Of a DNA stretch of 64,000 nt, positions 33,758 to 44,826 are shown piece by piece. Origin of the DNA: Dactylorhiza incarnata (taxonomy: Eukaryota; Streptophyta; Magnoliopsida; Asparagales; Orchidaceae); NCBI GenBank assembly GCA_033032865.1, contig JAWHQI010000276.1, positions 2,728,001 through 2,792,000 of the forward strand, given 5' to 3'. Made by a program: the position numbers and the translations under genes. Below the pieces are notes generated by a model. That model did no database searches and was not told the origin of the DNA. It saw nothing but the letters and a program-made list of their open reading frames with translations. Position 1 is the first letter of the stretch; each line of letters starts with the position of its first letter.

Positions 33758-33834
33758 CTAACCACGTGCAAAAATAAACATAAAAGGCCGCAACCTACAT
33801 TATAGTAACAAACAAAAACTTAAACATTTCGTAC
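33758..33834 (-). other. Candidate spliceosomal intron between gag and protease of element B
   Basis: 77 nt on the minus strand: donor CAG|GTACG at 33835/33834, acceptor GGTTAG|GT at 33758/33757. It is T-rich, with TTACTATAA mid-way as a possible branch region and TTTATTTTTG before the acceptor. Unspliced, gag runs 11 codons into it and stops at TAA (about 33800). Splicing joins Val-Thr-Gly of gag to Phe-Val-Leu in frame, and the joined reading continues into the protease with a residue pattern normal for fused Gag-Pol of this clade. Length is close to the plant minimum. Inferred from sequence only; a frameshift or deletion could be the alternative. Confidence 0.6.
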
Positions 33835-35022
33835 CTGTAACCACGTCGGGTTGACGTATCGCTTCCTGTTGCCCAAGATTATAGGTTCTAGGCTGCACTG
33901 GAGGGAACCGCGAAGCACTCGACTCCGCCGCTTTCCCCTTCTCTGCAACACCGGGACCCGAACGCACCGATTGTTCCTGTCTCGGCTCTGGCTCACCTCC
34001 GCCCTCGGTACAAAACCGACTAATGTGACCCACCTTGCCACACTGGTAACAAGTCAACGGACCTTTGAATCGAAAGTCTCCCGAGGGTGCGCCACTCCTC
34101 TCCCCAGTCCTATTAGGACGGGGTTTCTTCTTGTATCGGTTTCCCTCAGACTTCCACTGAGATTGGGACTGAGAAGGCTTTCCTTCTCCCTGCTTTACCG
34201 CAACACCCTTTCGCCATTGGGTTCGCTCCAAGTCGCTCTCCAGTGTGCGAGCGGCTTTGACCAATTCATTGAATCCCGCATTCTTCAAGGCTATGAGTGG
34301 TTGCCTAAAATTTTCTCTCAACCTTTGATAGAGGAGATTATCCCTCTCTTCATCATCTGCCATGGTCGTTCCCGCATAACGACCTAAACGAGTGAACTCT
34401 TCCAGATATTCATCCACTGTCTTCTCCCGCTGCACCAAATGCAGAAACTACCGCTGCAGTGCTAACCTTGTCGAAGCCAGAATATAACGCTTTAGGAAAG
34501 CGTTCCCGAACTCCTCCATGGACGGAACACGCCCAACAAAATAGCGACCGTTATGGTTCACCCACCACAACTTCGCATCGCCCTCTAACATGAAACTCGC
34601 AAAGTGAGACTGCCTCTCAGCTGGGGTCTCAACTGCCTTCAAGAGCTCCTGGATCCTCGAAAACCAATCCTCGGCATCCGTTGGAGTGCCCACTCCCTTG
34701 AATGTCGGAGGGTGGAAACTCAAGAAGTATTTCATGAATCGATCACCCATCGGAATAGCTCTCTCCGCTATTGGCTCTGCTTGCTTCACTTCGACATCCG
34801 GTGTAGCCGGCGTAGTCGCCGGAGTAACAGGAGTCGCAACTTGCACCATCGGTGTCGGAACCCGTGGCATCGCTCCAGCTTGGGCTGATACCATTGCTTC
34901 CACTAGCATGCGACAGAAATCAGCCGGGGACATGCCCACATTCACGAGGCCCGGAGCAGTCGCACTGCTTCCCGAAGGCTCCTCTTGCTTCCTCGACGTC
35001 CCCGCATCGTCGCCAACATCCT
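33800..35022 (-). CDS. gag: Gag of element B, one internal stop
   Basis: Minus strand. Pieces 34448-34945 and 33800-34438 are the same frame interrupted by a single TAG (34445-34447), CAG-to-TAG type. The first has FLSFHPPTFKGVGTPTDAEDW and MLEGDAKLWW, the capsid-like Gypsy Gag core; the second has VDEYLEEFTRLGRYA and a perfect CX2CX4HX4C knuckle (CYQCGKVGHISRFC). The frame is open back to about 35020 without an ATG; an ATG (35003-35005 area) lies in another frame with a basic Arg/Gly-rich start, so a shift near the N-terminus is likely. It ends at TAA 33800 if the intron is kept. Confidence 0.88.
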
Positions 35023-35132
35023 AGCACAGTACTCAAACGCAGGGATACTCATGATCCCGCACAGTACTCCTATGTGGACAATCTCTTACGCGATCCAAAT
35101 ACACTAGACCTCGTAAGAATACTCAAACCTCC

Positions 35133-35143
35133 CTATGATACCA
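35133..35143 (-). other. Primer binding site of element B
   Basis: Minus strand TGGTATCATAG, three bases inside the 5' LTR, matching the initiator-tRNA-Met complement over the first eight bases. Confidence 0.85.
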
Positions 35144-35146
35144 AAT

Positions 35147-37199
35147 TGTAACACCTCCCCTGCAATGATCATATAACATGGGTCCGGCCGGGACCCCACA
35201 TCATATAACCGCCACAGCATCAGTATTAAAAGATGATTTTAACTACCCATTCTCAAAACTCAGACAACACAACGGAAACAAACATAAAACACAGAGATTG
35301 TCCACACTACATAGGAGTCCAACGGGCCTTAAGGCCATACAAAACCACAGTCCAAATCATCAAACATTCAACACAAAAGGACGTCCCAACAAAGGGGACA
35401 GATAGTAGTTTTACCTAAACTACCTCGGCATGCAAGCCGGTTACAACAAAATGTAATAATAGAAGTGCATGAAGACAAGGTAAACACTTCATGAGGCTTT
35501 AGGCCTTTTTGGCCGGCGCGCTGGGTCCAGCCTGTGATTCTTGCCCTGCAACCAAATCACAAAGAGCGGTAAACGAGGGTCAGCTATGGATGACCACAAA
35601 CGGTGTAACAACATCCCTCCTCCCGGCCGTCCTAGCGGACCCCGGGGAACTACTTCACCCTGCAAGTTAGCACTTCGTATGCAAATGTACATAAAAGGAA
35701 ACAGCATAAAAATAGGTATGAGTGTCACATACAGCATCCACGTTCCTATGTTGAGCAGATAATAAAAAGGGGCCTACCAATGCAAAATGAATGCAAACCC
35801 AGGTTTCACCCAAGGCACCCTAAATCGTATGAATCTATCACATCATCATACATCATCATCACATCACAAACACAAGGGTACTTATCATTTCCCTGCAAGG
35901 GCATCATAACCCAAGGCCAAGAGCTCTCGCTGAGACCCACCTCGCCTGGCTCACCATGCCATCGGGCTTGTCTAACAGCTCACACTCTCGGGCCGCCAAC
36001 AACATACCAAGAACGATACTAAGAATTCTGGCTAACCAAAACGTCCCAAGGCCCTGGACTTACTCTCGGGACAACGTCCACCGATTGCCTCGCCTGGAGA
36101 CCGTCAACGGACTCATCCGTAGCACAGACATTCTCGTCAGTCAACAATCGAAGGGACTAATCTTTCCGGGACACTCTCCACACGTGAATCTCAGTCTTCA
36201 CGGGATAGCCAGCCGACCACAAAAACTAATCGCGCCTTCGCACAACACTAGGCATCACAAGCCCCATATTCCGCACATTATTTCTCTGCCCTAAACCCAA
36301 CGTTCGTTACCACACGAAGCTACAAGGGCATCACAACGACGAGTTCACCGTATTCGGATTTTTAACAAAACCCCTAAGATGCGCGTAAATCAACATCACC
36401 GAATCGGACCAACGGCCACAAATCCGGCTTCACCCACAATGCTTAATCCGCTAACGGAGCGGATCTCTAGTGCAAATCATGTCAGGGACGGACTCAATCA
36501 ACCCGATGGTTCCTTTTGAACCAAGGCGACCCGGACCCCTCTCACTCGACGGATCCGGTGCCAAAATGCAGAAATTAAAGGGATGCCATGCACGCATCCT
36601 AAAGACCGGGAGGAGAAATATCGTTACCTTTTGAGATCTCCTCCTATCCATGAGAAGCTTGCAAACAAATGGTGGAGAAGAAGCGCCTCGACGCCCTCTA
36701 CGCATTGCCGGTCTCGGATCGGCGAACGGAGCTCCGAAGCTCCGGCAATGGCGGATTCCCCTTCTCCTTTCTCCTTGCCTCCTCCTCCTTTCTCCAACCT
36801 AAGAGAGAGAAATGACTTGGAAATATGAGGGTTTAACTCCTCTACCAAGACCTAAAACCCCCCAGCCAACCATCGCAGCCGTTGGATCAAATCCCAAGAT
36901 TTTTGGACGGTCGGATCGTCATCCCCGTCACTTTTCGCGGAGCAGAATAAACAGTGCGCACGAGCAGCGGCGCACAGTCAGTGATCGTGCGCGGCCAACA
37001 TCCCTTGATCGTGCGCTACACGATCAGCCGACCTTCAACCCTTGTGAATTAACGCACGATCAGGCCCATGACCACTGGTCGTGCGCGAAGGAGGCCAGTG
37101 AGCGTGCGCGAAGAACCTGCTATGGAATTTTCAGCCTATTCCGAGCGCGACGCTACCACTCCGCCTACCTCGCTGGACTACGATTTTTGGGGTGTTACA
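35147..37199 (-). repeat. 5' LTR of element B
   Basis: 2053 bp, TGTAACACC...GGTGTTACA, one base longer than its partner. Same GATCGTGCGC-word cluster at about 36940-37105. Confidence 0.95.
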
Positions 37200-37204
37200 A
37201 GCTG

Positions 37205-38468
37205 GCATCTGAATCTGTGTTAGAGATGGTAGGAGAGGCTTTAGGGATTACTTGTTTATGATGAATTTCATCACAATAGTCTTCATCTGAGAAGGCCATG
37301 GCTTCTATATGGCTAACTGATTCTGATGAAGAGCATTCAGTGTCACTCTCACTGAGTGTCTTTACTTTCATTGCAACAAAGATTTTCTCTGACTTTCTGT
37401 TCTTTGAGTGCTTTCTTTCTTCACTCTTCTCTTGTTTTTTATTGGACATTCAACAATGACATGTCCAAGCATTTTGTAGCTGTAACAAATAATGTTAGAA
37501 GAATTATGTTTGCTAGATTTAGAGTCATACCTGTCTGATCCGTGCTTCCTCCCAGACTTGTCTTCTCTCCTAGAGCTAGAGGGTGGAGATTCATATCTTC
37601 TGTTCCCTCTTCTTCTGTTTCTCAGCAGTTTCTTAAACTGCTTGGTTAATAGTGAGATATCTTCATCAGATAGTTTTGAGCTGGATTTGCTGGAGATCTC
37701 TTCCTCTGTGACATAGACAGGCTCCACTATCTCGTGCTTTCTGGAAGCTTCAACTTTAAAGGACACTGCCTTTTCTCAGTTATAAGCCTAGGAGTTTTCC
37801 TCCTCAGCCTTTCTGGTATTTCGTTGCAACTCATATGATATGATCTTGTCATACAGCTGTCTAGGCTCCATTCCTCCCAGATTGCCAACTTCTCTTATTA
37901 CACATAGCTTCATGTCCCATTCCTTGTTCAGGGATCTCAGGAATTTGTCATTCAACTCATAGTTGGTGAATTCTCTTTCATAGGTTTTGAGCCCATTGAC
38001 AATCCTGAAGAACTTCGCATATAAGGTACCTATGTCATCCTTCTTATCCTACCTGAAGGATTCATACTCCTGATTTAGGAGGGATTTTCTGTCATCCTTG
38101 ACTTCTTCAGTTCCTTCCATATAAACAACCAATGAATCCCACATTTCCTTAGCTGTTTTGCAGTGAATTAGATTTTGAAATGTTGAATCATCAATTGCAT
38201 TCACAATGATGTTCTTAGCCCTTTTGTCCATAGTAACCAAGGAAACTTCATCCTTGGTGAACTTAGATAAGGTCTTAGGTGTGGGAGTTGATGTTGGATC
38301 CACATGAATGTTCATGGGAGCATAGGGTCCCTCTTCTACTGCCAGATAGACTCTAGGGTATGAGGCTTCCATGTACAACTTGACTCTCTATTTCCATATA
38401 GTGAAGTTCTCCTTGGTGCAGATGGGTAGCTTCATTGAGCTCATTTCCTTATGATGCTCACCAGCCAT
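37205..38468 (-). pseudogene. Gag N-terminal part of element A
   Basis: Start taken at ATG 38468 (MAGEHHKEMSSMKLP), then KENFTIWK, a TAG where Trp is expected (TGG to TAG), and the open piece 38049-38378 with YMEASYPRVYLAVEEG and AKEMWDSL. Later pieces include 37368-37766, ending with a damaged knuckle CYSYKMLGHVIVEC in which the second Cys is Tyr. Several stops and shifts. The frame is cut at 37204 by element B and resumes at 28260. Confidence 0.8.
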
Positions 38469-38535
38469 TGACTTAGCACAACCCACTAAATTTGTAGATC
38501 TTGTTCTAGGTTGTTAAGCCTTTGAACTCAACCTC

Positions 38536-38547
38536 GCTCTGATACCA
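38536..38547 (-). other. Primer binding site of element A
   Basis: Minus strand TGGTATCAGAGC, a perfect 12-base match to the initiator-tRNA-Met 3' end complement, two bases inside the 5' LTR. It fixes the orientation of element A. Confidence 0.92.
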
Positions 38548-38549
38548 AT

Positions 38550-40198
38550 TGAAAGATATGGGTTGTCTATAAAGTACACCTAGAGGGGGTTATTTGGTGT
38601 TTTCAGGATTATTTGCTACTTTTAATTTAACTATCACAACACCAAAGCAATCACAAATAAACAAACAAGATTTATAGTGGTTCCCAACAAGACAATGTGT
38701 CTAGAGGTAGTCCACTGTCCCTCCCATCTATCTAGCAGTGTGCTAGACTAGGCAACTTCTCCAACTCAGATCTTCAACAAGATCCTACCAAACTCAGGAT
38801 CACGAAGAACCCTACCAACTCTGATCTATCACTAAATCCTACCCGTTCAGGTTCACAAAGAACCCTACCAAGTAATACAGATATGTTGTTGTAGAAGAGA
38901 ATGCTTCAAGATGAAAGCTTTGAATTACAGATCTTCTTCTTCTTCTTACAACAATAACCTCAATGATCTTGTGAATCAATGAACCTTTCCTTAGAATCTT
39001 CTATAGACCTTCAGAGCACAGCAACATTGAGATTTTCTTCTTTTGTTGATTCTTTTCTTTCTCTTCAGGAAGTATGTAAGAGAATAATACTTGAGAGAAT
39101 ACTGAGCAAGCCTCTATTGTAGATAAAAATATCTCCTTTTATATTGCTCTACAATTTTGCATAAAACCCCTTGTTGATTATTCCAGAATCAATTTTCAGT
39201 TTAAAATGACTTGCAGAGTTGGAAATATTTCATAATAATTACTGGCCATTCTTGGAACTTGCAGAATATAAAAATAATAAATTTCTTCATTAAATATTGT
39301 GCAACGGCTATATTCTGTAGAGAATATATCATTTATTGCTTCTTAAATTGTGCACAAGATAGGCGGCGTGCACATTCCCTAAATATCAGTTTCCAAAGAA
39401 TGTCTGCGTATTAAATGCTGCTCTGCAACTTGTCTAGACGATAATAATCCTTCAAGACGATATCATCTTAATCAGTGTAAACGACTGATATACTTCACGA
39501 TGATATCGTTAACATACTTCATTCTCCATGACTCTTCTTGATATCTCAACTATATTACTTCTTCTTGACGATATCATCGAGATATGACTTAGACCTATCT
39601 TCAAGTTGATAGCCTTTCTTCGGGACGATATCGTCTTAATCTTCAAGATGATATAAGGTCTTCACACCGATGTTTGTATTCATGAATCTTTCTTCATGAC
39701 TTAAAGAGTTATATCTTTTATCCTTCATGATTATAACTTTTCTTCAAGACGATATTGTCAAGACGACTTTGCTTTATCTACGATAAGATTTCTTCAATCT
39801 TCAGGACTATAGAGTTTCTTCAAGACGATGTCATCAAATCAACTAGACTTAGTCTTTCTTAGCTATAAGGTTTCTTTAACCTTCAAGACTATATGTTTGC
39901 TTCAAGACGATATCGTCAAGATATCTGAATTTAGCTTTATCAACAATAAGCTTTCTTCAAGACGATATTGTCGAAATTTATTCGAAGATATGATGTCTTT
40001 CTCAACAATTCATTTGTTGAGTCTTAAGACAATATTTTACTTAGTGATTTTAATACTATTATCGTCTAGATATTAGAGATGTAGCCTTGATGTATCTGTC
40101 ATAACATGAACTTAAACCTCACATCAAAAACAACTTAGCTTATCTATACTTGTGTTCCTTCTTTAAATCTAGAGACATTGAAGGCATAATACCCAACA
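38550..40198 (-). repeat. 5' LTR of element A
   Basis: 1649 bp against 1735 bp for its partner; shorter mainly through a missing repeat of the ACCCTACCAA(A)CTCAG block near 38780-38870. The GACGATATCGTC-type array spans about 39425-40050, with many copies decayed at CG (GACGATATTGTC, GATGATATCGTT). Ends TGAAAGATA...CCCAACA; TSD CATGA follows at 40199-40203. Confidence 0.9.
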
Positions 40199-40203
40199 CA
40201 TGA

Positions 40204-43200
40204 CCCCATCATAACATGCCTAACCCATTAAGGGATCACTTCATAACACCCCAGTTGTCCAATCGTAGGAAGGAAAGGTAATCTAAATTCAGAGCTAGCA
40301 CCAGCGGTAGGTGATAGTTCTGGTGGTAGGGGGGTCTAGATGAACCGCTGGGACAAGCCCCATACCGTTGAGACAAGCTATATACCATCGAGATGCTAGC
40401 ACTGGATTTAGCGCTAGCTCTGGTGGTAGTGTTTAGCTAGACAAACCGTAGAGACGAGCCCTATGCCGTCGAGATGTTAGCGCTAGCGCCGACGGTAGAT
40501 GAAATGATAAAATGCGGACGAGATCTATTTTTGTGGAGTTAATCAAGGCCAATGGAGGACAAAGGTCATCCCAAGTGATGGGGAAACATTCACCCAATCA
40601 ATTAGGAAAAGTTTAAGAGGTTTTCCAACTCACATGGGGGATGAATCAAGTGATCTTTATGGATGTCTGAAATTTCATTATTGATGGTGTTAATGGTGGA
40701 ATCCCAAGCTTTGTCTCTTCCCCTCCCCGAATTGGTTCCTTAAAAAGCCTCAAGGGGTGAAGGGAACGAGTTTCCCCCACGTTCCAGAAGAAATCAAACT
40801 CTCTAAATCCATATCGACATGGCACCAAAAGCTCCACGACCAACAATGGCGGACCAGCGATCGGCACGGCTACAAGACACCACTCAGGTCCTCCCTCACC
40901 TTTCTCTCAGTGGGTAGATTTCATCATGTTGGCCATAAGGTTTGGGGCCAATTGGCCATGGATCAGCATGGCCGAAATCTTTGGTTCAAGCTTTGATTTT
41001 CTTATCTTAATCCCTGATTCCGTCCACCTCCGGTCGGTCAACCACCGTCCATCGCCGACTGCCACCTCAATGGAGGTGGTTGTGCCATTAGCCGGCGGGG
41101 TAAGGTTCAACCCTGGGGGAGCTCCTAGAAGATTGAATTGGTAGGGTAAGTAAGTAACCCAAATTTGGTCAAACTATGTTATATTAGATCAAAAGTGCAC
41201 TTGTTGGATTTGAGGGGTCAACCCTCCTCCAAATGTTGTGAAACTTTGACCACTGACTTGATGTCCCATAAAATACACCCACAAGTGGTTTTGGACTGGT
41301 TTGGGGTGGATGTGCCCTAGAACTCTAGTTTGAACCCAAAGGTTGTATATTGAACCTATTGAAGGACATAAGGTCATATGTCCTTGGATGGACTTGAGAT
41401 TTTGTAGGTGGTTTCATGGGGTGGAAATAAGCCCTGGATAATTTTACTAGAATTTTTAGTGACTCTAATCCCTACTGAATTGCTTATTATTTAATTAGGT
41501 CACCTTCCTTTAAAATGAAATTTCATGTCCATACATTTCATGATGCATGAAACTATGTCAGTGAGTTTATAATGATGATATTATTCTCTGACAATTTTGA
41601 TATGAATTTTGGATTGATATATATAGTACTTCATTCATAACCCCCAATATTTGCCTAGTTGTAAGAAAATTAATTATGGGGTTAATTCTCATTAGAAAAT
41701 CATGAAACTTGGTCGGACGACTTTTTAGGGAAAGCATATGCTCTGCTAATTTTAGTATAATTTTTGGAAGAACTTATACTGGACTCCCTTCACAAAGTGC
41801 CCTAGGCTTTGTTGAATTAAATAAAGGATTTATATGGTCAAATGAATCTGGAAAATTATGAAACTCAATCAGTGAACTTTTCTGATCACCTTAGACACCT
41901 GTTAATTTTCTTATAATTTTTGAATGAGTATTTTTAGTACTTCCTTTGTAAATCCATGATTTTGATAAATCAATCAATATTTTAATTGGAGGTCAAAACC
42001 TTTTATGAAAGTTGATGAATTTCATACGTGGTTGTTTTTTTATATTACATAGTTGAACAAATTTTATTAAGGTCATTGCTTATCTGAAAATCATATTTGG
42101 TGTTCAAGTCATAGGTTCCCTGAACTTCTGCCGCTAAAGAGCCTTTTTTTTCCAAAGATTTCTACGAATATGCTTTTTTGACATAGAAGTACGTTTTTTT
42201 GGAACTGCCATTCAAAAATAGGTGACTTATTTTTATCGTTGTATGTGAAAGACATATATTTTTCAAAAGAAAAATCATTCTTTATTATTCATTATACATA
42301 CTTATTCCATAAATTTATCTAAATAATATAAGAGCATATTTTTATTTTAGAATATAAAATAAAAAAAGAATAAAATAAAAATCAATTAAATAGTAAAATA
42401 AATAAAAAAAAAATATTCTAAAACAATTTTATTTGAATAGACAAATAATTTTTTATTTTATATATTTTTTCTGATATTTGGATAATGTAATATTAAATAT
42501 TCAGAATATTAATATAATATTATATATTATAATATAAAAAATAAAGTGAATGAGATTCTAAGTTAGAGTATAAATAAATGAAACTAAAAAAAAATTTGAA
42601 TTTTATACCGGAAATTATCATAAATGCCAAATAAATTGGGAAAATTATGAATTTTTGGAGTTAGTCTAAAAACATCGTAACACACCCCCAATAATAATCT
42701 TGGGTCATCTGGATTATTATTTTGAGTACCTCCTTTCATTCACCTCATATAGCTCACTTGGTTTACACATAGTAAAACTGTAGAGTTAAGGTAATTAGTA
42801 GACCACTACGTGGGAATGGGAGGTAGTTGGTGTACATAGTCTGGTTGAGGATGAAAGAGGTCACCAACAGGAGTAAAGGTAGTGAGTTCTCGATGGTTAA
42901 GGGGCAAGAGTGTGCTTGGGATCAACGAGGGGTTGTCTTTCATTTGGAGTTGAGTAAAACACACTTAGTGTTAGTAAGTGTAACATTAATAGTGGTTAGG
43001 TCAAGGGTAGACACCAATAAGAATAAGTGCCTTGAAAGGGAGCTTTGGGTTTCAGCCCATCATAGCTCCTAGTATCGTTGCGATCCCCTCACAGGGTAGT
43101 CCTCGGGAAGTCCATGGTTATCCCAAAACTGTAGGATTAAATTATTATGCAAGTTAAACTTAATAATACTCCCACCCACATCCTGTTGCTACGGGTGGTT

Positions 43201-43367
43201 AGTTGTTTTGGTCTTACGAACAGTAGGATTGGTGATTGTAGGTACGGACGGGTTTGTCCGGCGAGTCGGTGGCTCGGAAGGTTATTGTGATGGGCAGGTT
43301 AGCCCGGGGAGCCTATGGCTTGAAGGTATATAGTAATCATAATTGCATGTGCATAAAGGTGGTGGGT
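40204..43367 (+). other. Middle segment of the outermost Gypsy LTR, no gene
   Basis: 3.2 kb without a supportable gene. 40300-40500 has CTAGC(A/G)C(C/T)GGCGGTAG-type words like those in E1 and E2. 41500-42000 is repetitive in style (repeated AATTTTTGG and CATGAAACT phrases), as in long del/Tekay-type LTRs. 42240-42620 is very AT-rich with oligo(A) runs. Open frames here are short and lack homology I can recognise. Confidence 0.45.
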
Positions 43368-43525
43368 TGATAAGTAATAAAATATATGTATTTTTGGTAT
43401 AAATATTAGTATAGTTTTAATTAATATTGTGAATTTTCTATGTAAATTAATGAATAAATTGCTTCTTTATTATTTCTGGTTTCTAACTTAGTTTTTGCAA
43501 TTTTTTTTGCAAAATTTTCACAGGT

Positions 43526-44010
43526 CACGCCCTCAGACACGCCCGTGACCAAGGGCGTGTAATTTTAAAGATCAAATATCAACGGGACGGCTCAATTCAG
43601 ATCAAATCCCGACAAATCGCTCAAGTCACGCCCGAGGTCACGCCCGTGACCAAGGGCGTGTAATTTTAAAAGCCAAATTTCCAATTGGCAGCCGTTTTCA
43701 GGTGAAATCTCGAAGAGTTGATCAAGTCACGCCCGTGACTCTACAAGTCACGCCCGTGTTCCAGCAGAGTCACGCCCGTGAGCCGCCAGCGTGTCACGTC
43801 TCGAAGCCGCACCCATGCTGCCGACATCAGCCAGCCATAGTCACGCCCGTGACTCACCAAGTCACGCCCGTGACATACCAAGTCACGCCCGTGTGCAGCC
43901 ATGTTTGACGGCCAGACCTTCCAGAAGGCGGCGAATACAGCCGAGCAAATGTCACGCCCTAAGTCACGGCCGTGACATTCAAGTCACGCCCGTGACCTAG
44001 GGCGTGTAAA
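43526..44010. repeat. GTCACGCCCGTGAC dyad array in LTR K
   Basis: More than ten copies of TCACGCCCGTGA, for example a perfect GTCACGCCCGTGAC at 43840-43853, some extended to ACACGCCCGTGACCAAGGGC. The array ends 15 bp upstream of the TATA box. Confidence 0.9.
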
Positions 44011-44520
44011 ACTCAAATTTTCCCTATAAATAGAGGGGCTCGGCTGAAGTTATTTTCATCCAAATTTTGAGTGGTTTTTGTTGTATTGTGAGTTCTTTTG
44101 AGTGATTGTGAGCTTCTCTTCTGCATTTCAGTTTAAGTTCGTTTGTAGTTTTTTCGTCTTCCTAGTCTAGTTGTAATGCTGATTTCAGAAATAAAATGAT
44201 GTTTTTCTCATTTGGATCATCTTCTTTTTATTAATGTTAGTGTGTGTGCGTGTATGAGTTTAGCTTTACTGCTTTCATAATTTAGTTTTATTGCTTTTAT
44301 AGTTAGTTTTATTGCTTTCATAATCTAGGTTTACTGTTTTCATAGCTTAGTTTTACTGCTTTCATAAGTTAGTTTTATCGTTTTCTTTTTCGCTTTATTT
44401 TATCGCTTTCATTTTAAACGCTTTCTTTTTCAGTTTCTTTTAGAGTGTGTGCGTGTATGAGATAGTATTTTCCTTTTTTTGTAGCTTAGTTTTTATTTCA
44501 GTCTTTATATAACTGCTATA

Positions 44521-44826
44521 TACCACCCCCTTCTCAAATAAGAGGCTAATTTACTTTAGCACTTATTTAAGTCGGTTGGGATGGATATTATTTCTGCACC
44601 TTTATAAGTCTTTTCATTTCTATACCATCCCCTTCTCAAATAAGAGGCTAATTTACTTTAGCACTTATTTAAGTTGGTTGGGACGGATATTATTTCTGCA
44701 CCTTTATAAGTCTTTTCATTTCTATACCACCCCCTTCTTAAATAAGAGGCTAAGAACTTTTTAGCACTTGTTTAAGGTGGTTGGGACGGATATTATTACT
44801 GTTTTTATATAAGTCTTTTTATTTCC
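44521..44826. repeat. 102-bp tandem repeat in LTR K (three copies)
   Basis: Units begin TACCACCCCCTTCT at 44521, 44623 and 44725, exactly 102 bp apart; the third is the most diverged. Upstream, 44260-44400 holds shorter repeats of TAGTTTTACTGCTTTCAT. Both lie downstream of the TATA box. Confidence 0.9.

Larger units (their letters stand above)
28261..37199 (-). mobile_element. Ty3/Gypsy chromovirus-type element B (Tekay-like), nearly intact
   Basis: 8939 bp; LTRs 28261-30312 (2052 bp) and 35147-37199 (2053 bp), ends TGTAACA...TGTTACA, exact TSD AGCTG, primer site and polypurine tract in place. Minus-strand gag with zinc knuckle, PR, RT, RNase H, integrase and a C-terminal chromodomain-like block identify a chromovirus; motif details and 2-kb LTRs fit Tekay/del. 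Only two premature stops interrupt the coding region, both CAG-to-TAG type or equivalent. LTRs differ by roughly 3% in the parts I compared, so it is the youngest layer of the nest. A 77-nt intron-like interval separates gag from protease. Confidence 0.95.
474..40198 (-). mobile_element. Copia retrotransposon A (Sirevirus-like), host of five nested insertions
   Basis: The LTR pair is 474-2208 and 38550-40198, with matching ends TGAAA...CAACA on the plus strand and TSD CATGA. Read on the minus strand the order is 5' LTR, a perfect iMet primer site, gag with coiled coil and a second zinc knuckle, protease remnant, RT, RNase H, an env-like region, polypurine tract, 3' LTR. This order and the gag layout fit Sireviruses. 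Solo LTR J, elements C, D (with L inside) and B interrupt it. Without them A would be about 10 kb. Integrase is missing between protease and RT, and frames are broken throughout, so it is dead. Sampled LTR divergence is roughly 10% by eye, making A the oldest dated layer of the nest. Confidence 0.9.

Noticed and set aside
33851..34387. 178-codon plus-strand open frame
   Set aside because: Antisense to gag of element B including its zinc knuckle; Arg/Leu/Ser-rich composition is that of a shadow frame.
34604..35151. Plus-strand frames over the gag start of B
   Set aside because: Antisense to gag or in the primer-site region; no support.
40646..41144. Possible host gene (frames on both strands, 60-80 codons)
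   Set aside because: No domain, no splice pattern, and location within the outer LTR; open frames are short and overlapping.
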